Both the position numbers and the translations under genes were made by a program. Below the pieces are notes generated by a model. It saw only the letters and a list, made by a program, of their open reading frames with translations, had not been told where the DNA came from and searched no databases. DNA of 64,000 nt from CBDDCX01 sp965226925. GTDB lineage: Bacteria; Gemmatimonadota; Gemmatimonadetes; Longimicrobiales; Gaopeijiaceae. Shown in pieces: positions 27,615-36,443 of this stretch; position 1 is the stretch's first letter, and every line of letters starts with the position of its first letter. The stretch lies in the NCBI GenBank assembly GCA_965226925.1, contig CBDDEN010000007.1:62001-126000 (forward strand), given 5' to 3'.

Positions 27615-27674
27615 GCGGACTGGGCGGCCTACCTGGCCGGCGAGACTCTAGACCCGGAGGCCAAGCTGTTCTAG
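27615..27674 (+). pseudogene. Integrase C-terminal tail remnant
   Basis: ADWAAYLAGETLDPEAKLF and a stop. The tail of the intact integrase reads DDWAAYLADKSRDPEAEPAR, so this is the last 19 codons of a related integrase with the rest deleted. An AT-rich stretch (ATAGCGTTATGATCTATGC) precedes it. Confidence 0.6.
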
Positions 27675-27838
27675 GTGGAACCCGTAACACCCGGTCATCA
27701 TGCGGAGCAGGCTATGTCCAGACTCACCGTCCGATACGCCCTTCTCTCCCACGATCCCGTCCGCCGCGGTAACGCCGCGTGGACGAACCGCATGGTCCAT
27801 CTAGAGTTCGCTGCGGAAGGGCGGCAAGCGTCGTCCCG

Positions 27839-27990
27839 GCCGCGTCGACCCTAGATGTCAGCATCGAGCGCTGGGTGAACTCGAAACGGCAGGAATCCAG
27901 CTTGACGGACAGGTTCATCGAACTGAGGATTGTCTTCCCAATGGCTCCTGGCACCAACAGTACGTTAAGATGGCCACTCGGTTTCTCGAT
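27839..27990 (+). pseudogene. Possible HEPN-like gene remnant
   Basis: The frame reads STLDVSIERWVNSKRQESSL, TDRFIELRIVFPMAPGTNST and LRWPLGFSIN. The DRFIELRI...APGTNS...LR pattern recalls the core helix of ApeA-like HEPN proteins (DRFIDLxIALE), with a small frame disturbance in the middle. Only about 50 residues are visible. Confidence 0.25.
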
Positions 27991-27995
27991 CAATC

Positions 27996-28748
27996 ATGGT
28001 TCACTGGAAACAGAGTCGAAGCATCTTGGAAACTCACGAGCGTGGACTAGGGGCGCTGATTGGCTTGCTGGCGGTTGCCAGCCTGTGCATTGGGGTAGGC
28101 GAAGCCCACGCGCAGTCCGTCTTCTTTGTGCGCCTGGCTCCCGAGGTAGGCCGGATTACGGTCGAACACACCAAGGAAGTAACCATCCAGGGGGGATCGA
28201 GTTCAAGCACATCGTCCTCTTCGGGCCTCGCCCTCGCGGGCAACCTCTCGGTCGGGCTACTCTTGGAGCTCCCGGGGAGCTGGCTTGTGGGCGGCGAGAT
28301 CGAAAGTGCCGTCTCCAGCCGACGCAAGCTTGAGGGCACGATTTCTCCGACCCCGAACGGGAACGTTCACGATGTCTGGCCCGGCCAGTGGGACTTCAGC
28401 GACCTGTACGGGGCGGGTGGCAACATCCTCTTCGGGCACGGTCTAGGGGACGGCCGCTCGCAGGTCTACGTCTTCGGTGGAATCCATCGAATGTGGACCG
28501 GGTTCGCTTCTGGAGCGACGAATCCCGAGACCGGAACGGCCGGTGAAGACCGCGAGCGCCTCGCAAGATGGCCGTGGGCGATCGGCGCGGGTACGACGTT
28601 GCACCTGAAGTGGCCGCTGGACTTCCGGGTCCGCTACTCGCGCTCTCTCACCGACTGGATAGTCATCGATGAGGGGGCGCGGCTCGACTACAGGTACGCG
28701 GCGGGCGGCGTTGTGTTCTTCTCTCTAGGGGTCCACGTCTTCGACTGA
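27996..28748 (+). CDS. Exported beta-barrel-type protein
   Basis: 250 residues. A long N-region precedes a signal helix (GALIGLLAVASLCIGVGEAHAQ), then alternating hydrophobic and polar strands typical of a small outer-membrane barrel (VFFVRLAPEVGRI, LAGNLSVGLLLELP, LDFRVRYSRSLTDW, YRYAAGGVVFFSLGVHVF). A Ser/Thr-rich loop (GGSSSSTSSSSG) is near residue 75. It ends VFD, so the usual C-terminal aromatic is one residue in. No specific family is recognised. The start at 27996 is an ATG with weak upstream signal. Confidence 0.6.
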   Translation: MVHWKQSRSILETHERGLGALIGLLAVASLCIGVGEAHAQSVFFVRLAPEVGRITVEHTKEVTIQGGSSSSTSSSSGLALAGNLSVGLLLELPGSWLVGGEIESAVSSRRKLEGTISPTPNGNVHDVWPGQWDFSDLYGAGGNILFGHGLGDGRSQVYVFGGIHRMWTGFASGATNPETGTAGEDRERLARWPWAIGAGTTLHLKWPLDFRVRYSRSLTDWIVIDEGARLDYRYAAGGVVFFSLGVHVFD

Positions 28749-28974
28749 CCACACCCCGCCCCGATCCTGGGTAGGCACCCTCTAGTGGGCGCTGGAGCCC
28801 GAGCATCCGACCCGTCCGGCTCATCCAACCAAGCGACCCGCCGCGAGACCGCCCGGATCGGGCAGGCCATCCGTCAGGCGGGTGATCCACGGGTTCGCGA
28901 CATGGCGCTCGAACCGGCTCCCCGGAGGCTGGTCATGAACGCGGATCGGCTCGGGTGGGGAGCTAGGATCAAAG

Positions 28975-30321
28975 GGTGTGTAAAAAGAGAGGCGACGTAC
29001 CTTTCGCTGAGAAGTCAAACCAGTGAGCCCGGGTGATAGCCCGGGGAAAGGAACGTCGCCTCATGAGAGAGGATATCGCAGGGCCCCAGGGTACGTCCAG
29101 CAGGCCAATATGGGAGACGCTCGAGGGGATGGTTCGGGAGAAGGTGCAGGAGTTCATCCAACAGATCATGGAGGAGGAAGTCACGGAGTTGTTAGGCCGG
29201 GAGAAGTCAGAGCGCAGGAGTGCGGTGGACGCGGCCGCGGGCTACCGCAACGGATACGGCAAACCGAGGCGGCTGGCGATGAGCTCGGGCACGATCACCC
29301 TCCGACGGCCTCGGGTTCGGGGCGTTGAGGAGCGTTTCGAGAGCCGGGTGCTGCCGTTATTCGCGAGGCGGACGAAGGAGCTGGGCGCTTTGCTTCCGGA
29401 GCTATATCTGCACGGGCTGGCGGAGGGAGACTTCGAGCTGGCGATGCGGGGCCTGCTGGGCGAGGGGGCACCGCTGTCGAAGTCATCGATCCGGAGACTG
29501 CGGGCAGGCTGGACGGCAGAGTTCGAGGCCTGGTCGAGGCGATCTCTGGCCGACCGTGAGGTGGTCTACGTGTGGGCCGATGGGATCTACGTGAAGGCTG
29601 GGCTCGAGCGGGACAAGGCGGCGCTGCTGGTGGTGATGGGCGCCATGCGTGACGGGACGAAAGAGGTACTGGCCATCGCACCAGGCTACCGCGAGTCCAC
29701 CGAATCCTGGTCGGAAGTGTTCCGGGACCTGAAGGCCCGAGGACTCGGATCGCCCCGGCTGCTGATGGCCGACGGGAACGCAGCGATCTGGGGCGCGGCA
29801 AGGCAGGTTTGGCCCGAGGCGGCTGAGCAACGGTGCTGGAACCACAAGATGAGGAACGTGCTGGACCGACTACCTCAGCGGGAGCAGGGCGAGGCGAAGG
29901 ATCTTCTCAGGGCTGTGGTCTACGCACCGAGCCGGGCCGAGGCCGTGAAGGCCCGCGAGGTGTTCGCTAGACGCTACAGGCCGTGGTATCCGAAAGCGGT
30001 GGATGTGCTCGAGGACGACTGGGAGCGGATGGTGGCGTTCTATGACTTCCCCGAGGACCACTGGAAGCATCTACGCACGACGAACGTGGTCGAGAGCCCC
30101 TTCGCTGCGGTACGGCTCAGGACCAGCGCGGCGAAGCGGTTCAAGCGGGTCGAGAGCGCTACGGCCCTGATCTGGAAGTTGCTCTTGGTGGCTGAGAAGC
30201 GGTTCCGTAGGCTCGACGCTCCTCACCTCCTCAAGGACGTATTTGAAGGAAGAAAGTTCGAAGACGGAAAGCCCGTCTCAACCCAACAGCGGAAGAATGC
30301 CGCCTGATACGTTTACACACC
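28975..30321 (+). mobile_element. IS256-family element, complete
   Basis: About 1347 bp. The ends GGTGTGTAAA and TTTACACACC are inverted repeats, extending imperfectly to AGGCG on both sides. I could not find the expected 8-9-bp direct duplication in the flanks (GATCAAAG and TATTGACC), so one flank may be rearranged. Its 3' end lies 14 bp from the outer-membrane gene at 30335. Confidence 0.85.
29063..30307 (+). CDS. IS256/mutator-family transposase
   Basis: 414 residues from the ATG at 29063. The N-terminal part has ELLGREKSERR and GYRNGYGKPRR, then the DDE core: YVWADGIYVKAG (Asp), LLMADGNAAIWGA (Asp), CWNHKMRNVLDRLP, and TTNVVESPFAAVRLRTSAAK (Glu). The length matches the family and no stops are present, so it should be active. 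Confidence 0.92.
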   Translation: MREDIAGPQGTSSRPIWETLEGMVREKVQEFIQQIMEEEVTELLGREKSERRSAVDAAAGYRNGYGKPRRLAMSSGTITLRRPRVRGVEERFESRVLPLFARRTKELGALLPELYLHGLAEGDFELAMRGLLGEGAPLSKSSIRRLRAGWTAEFEAWSRRSLADREVVYVWADGIYVKAGLERDKAALLVVMGAMRDGTKEVLAIAPGYRESTESWSEVFRDLKARGLGSPRLLMADGNAAIWGAARQVWPEAAEQRCWNHKMRNVLDRLPQREQGEAKDLLRAVVYAPSRAEAVKAREVFARRYRPWYPKAVDVLEDDWERMVAFYDFPEDHWKHLRTTNVVESPFAAVRLRTSAAKRFKRVESATALIWKLLLVAEKRFRRLDAPHLLKDVFEGRKFEDGKPVSTQQRKNAA

Positions 30322-30334
30322 TATTGACCCAACC

Positions 30335-31171
30335 TCAGCGGATTCTCGGATTCGGGTACTCCGGTACTCCCACCAGCCCCCCGATCCCGAACACACGGCT
30401 AAATCCGACGACCAACCTGACGTTCGCGGCCCCGCGATCCCACTCGTCCAACCGGGTCGCGAGCCCCACGTCGATCACCGTGAGGTTGGTGACCTGCACA
30501 CGGGTACCGAGCTCGGCCCAGGCGCGAGTCGGGCCGGTATCAACGGGAACCTCGGCGTATAGATCGCCCATGATCAGCCGGCTGCTGAATCCCATCGGGA
30601 TGTCGAAGGCAACGCCGCCCCTCCAATAATCATCGCCGTCCATCAGCGATGCTATGACATACCCGCCATTGGCGTGTATCCGGAGCCGGTTGGAGAAGCT
30701 TTGCGTCAGGAGCAGATCGGCTCCCCAGGCCCAGTCTTCCCGGGAACGATCGCTTCCCGTGGGAGCCTGTACGCCGGTCTTAACAGCGACTGCGGGCCAG
30801 GTCCACCCCTCGTGTCTAAAGTTGTAGAGGGCCTCGATTTCCAGCGCTCGGAGTCCGGTTACGGTGCTGGTCCCGTCGTCCTCTGTGGCCACCTCCAGGC
30901 CGGCGCCGATCTCGAAGTTCCGAAACAGGCCGGCGTCCAGATCGAGGAGACCCCCGAGCGATTTCTGTCCTCCTTCCGTCCATCCACCCCGCAGCCCGAA
31001 CTGAAACTCTCCCTCCAGATATTTCTTCGGATATGCGTCTGTAACCTTGAGCGGTCGGCCCGAATCCAAGGATCGAAAGTCCTCTTGGACGCTCGCGGTG
31101 CCGCCCGAAGGGAGGATCATCATCAGGACAGCGAACGCCGGCATCGCCCGGACCCAACATTCGGCGCTCAT
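30335..31171 (-). CDS. Outer-membrane transport-type protein
   Basis: 278 residues from the ATG at 31171, which overlaps the stop of the gene before it (ATGA) and follows GGAGGTTGGAAG. A signal peptide (VRAMPAFAVLMMILPSGGTA) precedes regular amphipathic strands (FQFGLRGGW, FEIGAGLEVATE, DLLLTQSFSNRLRIHANGGY, AWAELGTRVQV, ANVRLVVGFSRVFG). The layout resembles the phenol MetA/OMP_b-brl group. It is the last gene of the metal-efflux cluster, so it may export or sense metal-linked compounds; that is inference from context. Confidence 0.7.
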   Translation of the reverse strand: MSAECWVRAMPAFAVLMMILPSGGTASVQEDFRSLDSGRPLKVTDAYPKKYLEGEFQFGLRGGWTEGGQKSLGGLLDLDAGLFRNFEIGAGLEVATEDDGTSTVTGLRALEIEALYNFRHEGWTWPAVAVKTGVQAPTGSDRSREDWAWGADLLLTQSFSNRLRIHANGGYVIASLMDGDDYWRGGVAFDIPMGFSSRLIMGDLYAEVPVDTGPTRAWAELGTRVQVTNLTVIDVGLATRLDEWDRGAANVRLVVGFSRVFGIGGLVGVPEYPNPRIR

Positions 31172-32307
31172 CTTCCAACCTCCTCGGGCAGCAAAGGCAT
31201 CATGAACTGGCCCATCGGGACCATCTCCGACTCGGGATGGCCCTGTGGCAGCCACGATCCGTCGGGAAGCTGTGTGGGGATGCGCATCGAACCTGGCCCC
31301 ATCGTGTGGTCCCCCATCGTGGGTATTCCCGGAGCCACCACGGAGTCCTGCCTGGCATAGCTCTGGTTCTGGAGCATCAGGTCGATCTCCGCCTCCTTCT
31401 GCTCTCGGTCGAGGCGCTCGTCTACCATGATGTCATTGGTCATGTCGTGCATCATATGGAGGTTGTCGAAGATGTGGGCCGCGGCTGGAAACATCTTGGA
31501 AAAGCGTGGCGCCACCTCGGCCACTAGCGGCATGTAGTCGGGCGGCGTCACGAGTACGGAGTCCACGAACAGGTCGATGACTCGGTCGAGCTCCCGGGCC
31601 TGGGCCTCAGGAGTCGGTTCCATGAGCGCCTCGTAGACGGCCGCGTGGTGCCAGTGGTAAGCCCAGAGGATCCCGTTAATGCCCGGATACTTGCGAGGGA
31701 AGGTACCGGCCCACGTTCCTCCGCCCATCATCCACCGGTGCCCGTATCCGCGGGTCGAAAACGCCGCCTCAGCGTTCGACAGGTAATACGTCGTAGCCCG
31801 CTCGCCGGCGGCTTGCTTCTCGGTTACCGAGGGGTCTGTGAGTATGTCGTAGAGCTGGCTGTGGAGATGGTGCGTCCAGTCCATAGCACGCCCGGTCGGA
31901 TGAGCCATCCGCGACCAGGCGGGGGCGATGAGTTCCGCAGGTGGCTCGAACTTGGGCGGCTCCGCCACCAGCCGGCGAATGCGGGCCTCCAACTCTGCGA
32001 ACGCGTCCGTCGCGTCCTCACCCTCCGTGAGTGCGACCTCGTAGATGCCGAAGTGGGCCACATGGGCGGCGTAAAAAGACTGAGCCGCTCTCGTGTGGGT
32101 GTCGTAGAACGCGAAGTTGTAACTTCCCGGAAGGTAGAACTGGCTATTCCGGGGCCTCATTCCAGTACAGGATGTTTCCGCGAGGGCGATGAAGAGAACC
32201 GCCATAGGGGCGATTCGCCGACACGGGATATGACTTCGGCGCCCGAGCAGCCAGGATCGCATCAGAGCTTTGAAGCCCTTGGCTTTGGCGGGATTAGCGT
32301 ACTGCAA
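31168..32307 (-). CDS. Met/His-rich lipoprotein of unknown function
   Basis: 379 residues. I chose the TTG at 32307 because GGGGAGGTCAAC stands directly before it. A membrane segment ends in LAETSC, a lipobox. The mature part has several His/Met clusters: DWTHHLHSQLYD, GHRWMMGGG, AYHWHHAAV, DNLHMMHDMTNDIMVD, GDHTMGPGSMRIP. Such clusters could bind Cu, Ag or Zn. No known family. It is in the same direction as the efflux genes and coupled to the outer-membrane gene by ATGA. Confidence 0.65.
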   Translation of the reverse strand: MQYANPAKAKGFKALMRSWLLGRRSHIPCRRIAPMAVLFIALAETSCTGMRPRNSQFYLPGSYNFAFYDTHTRAAQSFYAAHVAHFGIYEVALTEGEDATDAFAELEARIRRLVAEPPKFEPPAELIAPAWSRMAHPTGRAMDWTHHLHSQLYDILTDPSVTEKQAAGERATTYYLSNAEAAFSTRGYGHRWMMGGGTWAGTFPRKYPGINGILWAYHWHHAAVYEALMEPTPEAQARELDRVIDLFVDSVLVTPPDYMPLVAEVAPRFSKMFPAAAHIFDNLHMMHDMTNDIMVDERLDREQKEAEIDLMLQNQSYARQDSVVAPGIPTMGDHTMGPGSMRIPTQLPDGSWLPQGHPESEMVPMGQFMMPLLPEEVGR

Positions 32308-32352
32308 GTTGACCTCCCCGTTTGGGACTGACTCGAAAATTCGCTTTCGAAA

Positions 32353-32775
32353 TCAGCCCAAACGAGGAGGGGGAGGCACCATTTCTACGTCGGGCGGCGT
32401 CATGCCACCGAGGTAGGCCAAGTGGGCAATCGAGACCCGACCCATGGGTTCGAGGCCGTGTTGGGAGATAGCCGTGACCGCCGAGCCGCAGGCGACTACG
32501 GCACACGCGCCCGAGCGATTTTCCCCAGGGGCGCTCGAGCGTTCATCAGGCTGAGACGGATGATACGCAGCTACCGAAGTTGCCGTATTCGCTACCGTAG
32601 AAAGCGGCGCATGCTTTACCATGGAAGAGGGAGCGTGGCCGACAGAGCGCTCCATACTGGCTTCCATATGCGACCGATGAAGCACACATCGGGCCTGGCC
32701 GAGGAACGCCCCAGCGTACAGAAACAGCACGATCGAAGCCGATCGTTGCAGCTGGGTGTCTCGTATGAAAATCAT
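32353..32775 (-). CDS. Small exported Cys/His-rich protein
   Basis: 140 residues from the ATG at 32775. One hydrophobic segment (SASIVLFLYAGAFLGQARC) is followed by CVLHRSHMEASMERSVGH and, later, GACAVVACGSAVTA and ISQHGLEPMGRVSIAH. Paired Cys and several His suggest a metal or redox role. It lies 45 bp before the Met/His-rich lipoprotein gene, so it probably belongs to the same operon. 32776-33046 holds no other gene. Confidence 0.55.
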   Translation of the reverse strand: MIFIRDTQLQRSASIVLFLYAGAFLGQARCVLHRSHMEASMERSVGHAPSSMVKHAPLSTVANTATSVAAYHPSQPDERSSAPGENRSGACAVVACGSAVTAISQHGLEPMGRVSIAHLAYLGGMTPPDVEMVPPPPRLG

Positions 32776-33046
32776 CCGGGCGGGCTCCACAATGCGGTCG
32801 TAAACTCTATGCGGCAACAAACGCCCCTTCCTCAATTACGTTGATCATGCATGGACCAATCCTGGGTGGCAAGGGAAGCCCAGTCCCCCAGCGACCTGAA
32901 CAGTTGGTAGCCTACACGAAAGGGTAATGGCCGAAGAACTTGGAGACCGGGCGCAGCAACTAGGCAGCGTCGAGAGCCGTCGCGAAGAGAGCACAGGAGC
33001 CCCAGAACACCCTCCGCATTCGATCAACAGCTGAGGCAGGAGAGAA

Positions 33047-36000
33047 TCATACTTTCGGGGGGTGAGGCAGCCCGGAGGCAGAGTTCACCCCTCCATACCG
33101 GAGGAACAGCGTGGGCACCACCACCATGTTCAGGGCCAGTGAGGTGAGGATTCCCCCCAGCACCACTAACGCCATCGGACTCTGGATCTCGTTTCCTGGT
33201 TCCCCTCCGGACAACGCCAGAGGCAGGAGGGCCAGTCCTGCAGTGAGGGCCGTCATCATGATCGGGCTCAAGCGTTCCATGGAGCCCTGCACCACGGCCT
33301 GGAGAAGCGGCGCACCCTCCTTGAGCAGGTGGTTATAGTGGCTCACCAAAAGGATCCCGTTTCGGATGGCGATTCCGAAGAGGGTGATGAAGCCCACAAG
33401 CGTTGCGACATTGAGGACGCCGCCGGTGAGCCACACGGCGAGTATCCCACCCACCAGGGCCAGTGGCAGATTCACCATGACGAGGAGAGCCTGCCGTAAG
33501 GAGCCGAACTCGACGAAGAGGAGCAGGAAGATGGCAGCCAGGGAGAGCAGGCTCATGAGCCCAATGGAGCGGGTGGCGTCACCCGCGGCTTCGAACTGGC
33601 CACCGTACTCGATATAGTAGCCCGAGGGCAGATCGACCTCCGCCCGCAATCGCTCCCGAATGTCGTCCACCACACTCCCCACGTCCCGGCCTGCAACGTT
33701 CGACTGGACCACAATCTTCCGCTGAACATCCTCACGGGAGATGGCGTTGGGGCCCATGTCAAAACGAACGTCGGCCAGCGTCGTCAATGTGACGAACGAG
33801 CCAACAGGTGTGTGGATCCGTGCGTTGCGTACGGACTCGAGGCTTCCTCTATACTCTGGGGCGAAGCGGACCACGAGATCGAATGCCCGCTGCTCCTCCA
33901 AGACCTGAGAGACCGCCTCTCCGGCAAACGCAACGTCAACTGCCTCGGCCAGGTGCTCGGGTGTGACTCCGAAGCGCGCCATGGCAAGTCGGTTCATCTC
34001 GACGCGGACCTGAGGGACATCTGCCTGCTGCTCCATGGCCACATCCACCGTGCCCTCGACTCCTCCGGCTATGGACTCGATCTGCCTGGCCACCCGTCGA
34101 AGCTCATAAAGGTCAGGCCCAAAGATCTTCACGGCGATGCTGGCCCGCGTCCCCGACAGCATGTGGTCAATCCGGTGGCCGATGGGCTGGCCAATCGTAA
34201 TCTGGGTTCCTGGTACGGCGGCCAGGTCTGCGCGGAGTTCTTCCAGGATCGCGTCGTATTCATAGTCGCCCAGGTCGAGGCGCGCGTCGATCTCGGCGGC
34301 GTTGACCCCCTGGGCGTGCTCGTCGAGTTCGGCTCTGCCCGTTCGGCGGGCCGTCTCCACAATTGCGGGATGGGCGAGGAGGATCCGCTCGATCCTCTGG
34401 CCGAGGGCGTCGGATTCGTCAAGAGATGTACCGGGAATGGTGAGGGCGCTGATCACCAGCGAGCCCTCCTGGAATTCCGGTAGAAAGGATCGACCCAGAA
34501 TCGGAAGGACCGCCAACGACGCCATCGTGAGTCCAGCGGCACCTATCATCACGAGCCCTGGATGTCGGAGTACAGGATGTAGCGTCGCTGCGTAGGCACG
34601 CTTCAGCGTTCGCACAATCCAGGTGTCCTCGTCCTTCTCGATGGCCTTCGAGCGCGACAAGAGATAAGCGGAGAGAGCCGGCGTGACGGTGAGCGCCACC
34701 ACCAGGGAGGCCAGGATAGAGACGATGTAGGCCAGTCCAAGGGGTCGCAGCATTCGACCCTCGATCCCCGAAAGGAAGAGGATCGGCACGAACACCACGA
34801 TGATAATCAGCGTGGCGATGACGATGCTGGTCAGGATCTCCTTCGACGCTTCGAAAACCACCGTGTTGACCGGTCTGCGCTCCTCTTCAGGCATGACGCG
34901 GTTCTCTCTCAGGCGCCGGAAGACATTCTCGACCACGATGACCGCATCGTCCACGAGTGCCCCGATCGCGATAGCCATACCACCCAAAGTCATGGTGTTG
35001 ATGGTGATATCCAGCATCTTCAGCGCAAACACCGCGGTGATCAGCGCGAGTGGGATGGCCACCACCGAGATGAACGTGGTTCGGAAGCTCCAGAGGAACA
35101 GGAAGAGGATGAGGATGACCAGGATCGATCCGTCACGGAGCGCCTCCATGACGTTTCCCACCGCGGTGTCAATGAAGCTGGCCTGCCGGAAAATGCCACG
35201 GTTGATCTCCATCCCGGACGGGAGGCTCTGCTCGATGTCGGTCAGTTCCTGATCGATTCGTGTGGTGAGCTCCAGCGTGTTCGTGTTGGGTTGCTTTTGA
35301 ATCGTGAGGATGACGGCCCGGCTGGCATTGGCGGATCCTTCACCCAGGCGGGTGGCAGGCCCAATCCTCACCTCGGCCACGTCACCAACGGTGACGGGCG
35401 TGCCCTCCCGTACGGCTAGCACGGTCTGCGCGATGTCGTCGAGGTGTTGGACGCGCCCGGTAGCACGGATGAGGTATTCCTGTCCCCGGTCCATGAATAC
35501 GCCACCGGATGCGTTCACATTGGACCCCTCGGCCGCACGCAGTACGTCTTCGAGCGTCACGTCGAAGGCCTCCAGCCGGACAGGGTCAACCAGAATCTGG
35601 TACTGCTTCACCTCGCCCCCCAGGGGGACCACCTGCGCCACTCCCGGAACCGCGAGAAGACGTCGGCGGATCGTCCAGTCGGCCACGGAACGCATGTCCA
35701 TAGCGGACACGAATGCGTCCCCTGTCACCGCGATGAGCATGATCTCGCCCATGATGGACGAGATCGGGGCCAGTGTGGGGTTCCCCACCCCTCCCGGGAG
35801 GCCCGATGCGACGAGCTGAAGCTTCTCGTTTACGATCTGACGAGCCCGGAAGATCTCGGTACCCCAGTCGAATTCTACCCAGACGATGCTGATCCCCTGT
35901 GAAGTGGCGGAGCGGACCCGGCGCACACCGGTGGCACCGTTTACCGCCGTCTCGATGGGGAAGGTGACGAGCGTCTCCACCTCCTCGGGCGCCATCCCGT

Positions 36001-36160
36001 GGGCTTCCGTCAGGACGGTTACCGTGGGCGCCGTAAGATCCGGGAAAACGTCCACGGGCATACGGACAGCAGTAATGGCTCCGGACACCAGAAGGAGGCC
36101 CGCCGCCACCAACACGAGGAAGCGATTGTCGATGGACCAACCGATCAAGCGGTCTAGCAT
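33047..36160 (-). CDS. Heavy-metal efflux RND pump (CzcA/CusA family)
   Basis: 1037 residues, full length for the family. It has the classic start MLDRLIGWSIDNRFLVLVAA and 12 predicted membrane helices. The porter domain has VFPDLTAPTVTVLTEAHGMA, and the proton-relay helix reads AIGALVDDAVIVVENVFRRL. This VDD motif differs from the DFGIIVDG of CzcA, so the substrate may not be Zn/Co/Cd; I leave the metal open. It works as the inner-membrane trimer of a tripartite pump with the adaptor and TolC-type channel encoded upstream. The N-terminal 220 codons are duplicated in inverted orientation at 40151-40817. Confidence 0.92.
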   Translation of the reverse strand: MLDRLIGWSIDNRFLVLVAAGLLLVSGAITAVRMPVDVFPDLTAPTVTVLTEAHGMAPEEVETLVTFPIETAVNGATGVRRVRSATSQGISIVWVEFDWGTEIFRARQIVNEKLQLVASGLPGGVGNPTLAPISSIMGEIMLIAVTGDAFVSAMDMRSVADWTIRRRLLAVPGVAQVVPLGGEVKQYQILVDPVRLEAFDVTLEDVLRAAEGSNVNASGGVFMDRGQEYLIRATGRVQHLDDIAQTVLAVREGTPVTVGDVAEVRIGPATRLGEGSANASRAVILTIQKQPNTNTLELTTRIDQELTDIEQSLPSGMEINRGIFRQASFIDTAVGNVMEALRDGSILVILILFLFLWSFRTTFISVVAIPLALITAVFALKMLDITINTMTLGGMAIAIGALVDDAVIVVENVFRRLRENRVMPEEERRPVNTVVFEASKEILTSIVIATLIIIVVFVPILFLSGIEGRMLRPLGLAYIVSILASLVVALTVTPALSAYLLSRSKAIEKDEDTWIVRTLKRAYAATLHPVLRHPGLVMIGAAGLTMASLAVLPILGRSFLPEFQEGSLVISALTIPGTSLDESDALGQRIERILLAHPAIVETARRTGRAELDEHAQGVNAAEIDARLDLGDYEYDAILEELRADLAAVPGTQITIGQPIGHRIDHMLSGTRASIAVKIFGPDLYELRRVARQIESIAGGVEGTVDVAMEQQADVPQVRVEMNRLAMARFGVTPEHLAEAVDVAFAGEAVSQVLEEQRAFDLVVRFAPEYRGSLESVRNARIHTPVGSFVTLTTLADVRFDMGPNAISREDVQRKIVVQSNVAGRDVGSVVDDIRERLRAEVDLPSGYYIEYGGQFEAAGDATRSIGLMSLLSLAAIFLLLFVEFGSLRQALLVMVNLPLALVGGILAVWLTGGVLNVATLVGFITLFGIAIRNGILLVSHYNHLLKEGAPLLQAVVQGSMERLSPIMMTALTAGLALLPLALSGGEPGNEIQSPMALVVLGGILTSLALNMVVVPTLFLRYGGVNSASGLPHPPKV

Positions 36161-36171
36161 GGTCGTCCCTA

Positions 36172-36443
36172 GAGGCCTGTTGAAGAAGTGGGGGGAGCCG
36201 CGTTAGGAGCGCCACGGGGCCAGATCCTAGGCGGAGCTCCGCACGCATAGCTTAAGCTACGGGAAGGAGCTCCAACAACGGAGATGGCCCCGTGCCGCCC
36301 TAACCCGTAGGGCGAAGGGGGGTTGCGGGACCATACTGCGTCTCTCTTCCTCGCCGTAGCTGTGCTACGCCTCGTCATCGTTCCTTGCCTGATCTCCGCA
36401 AGACCCCTTCGCGCGGCCGCACCCCACTTCTTCAGCAGGCCTC
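36172..36443. mobile_element. MITE-like element between adaptor and pump genes
   Basis: 272 bp with terminal inverted repeats GAGGCCTGTTGAAGAAGTGG and its partner, differing at one base over about 21, flanked by TA on both sides (36170-36171, 36444-36445). It codes for nothing visible. Removing it and one TA rejoins the adaptor stop TAG and the pump ATG with 9 bp between them. TA duplication points to an IS630/Tc1-type mobiliser; that is inference. Confidence 0.75.
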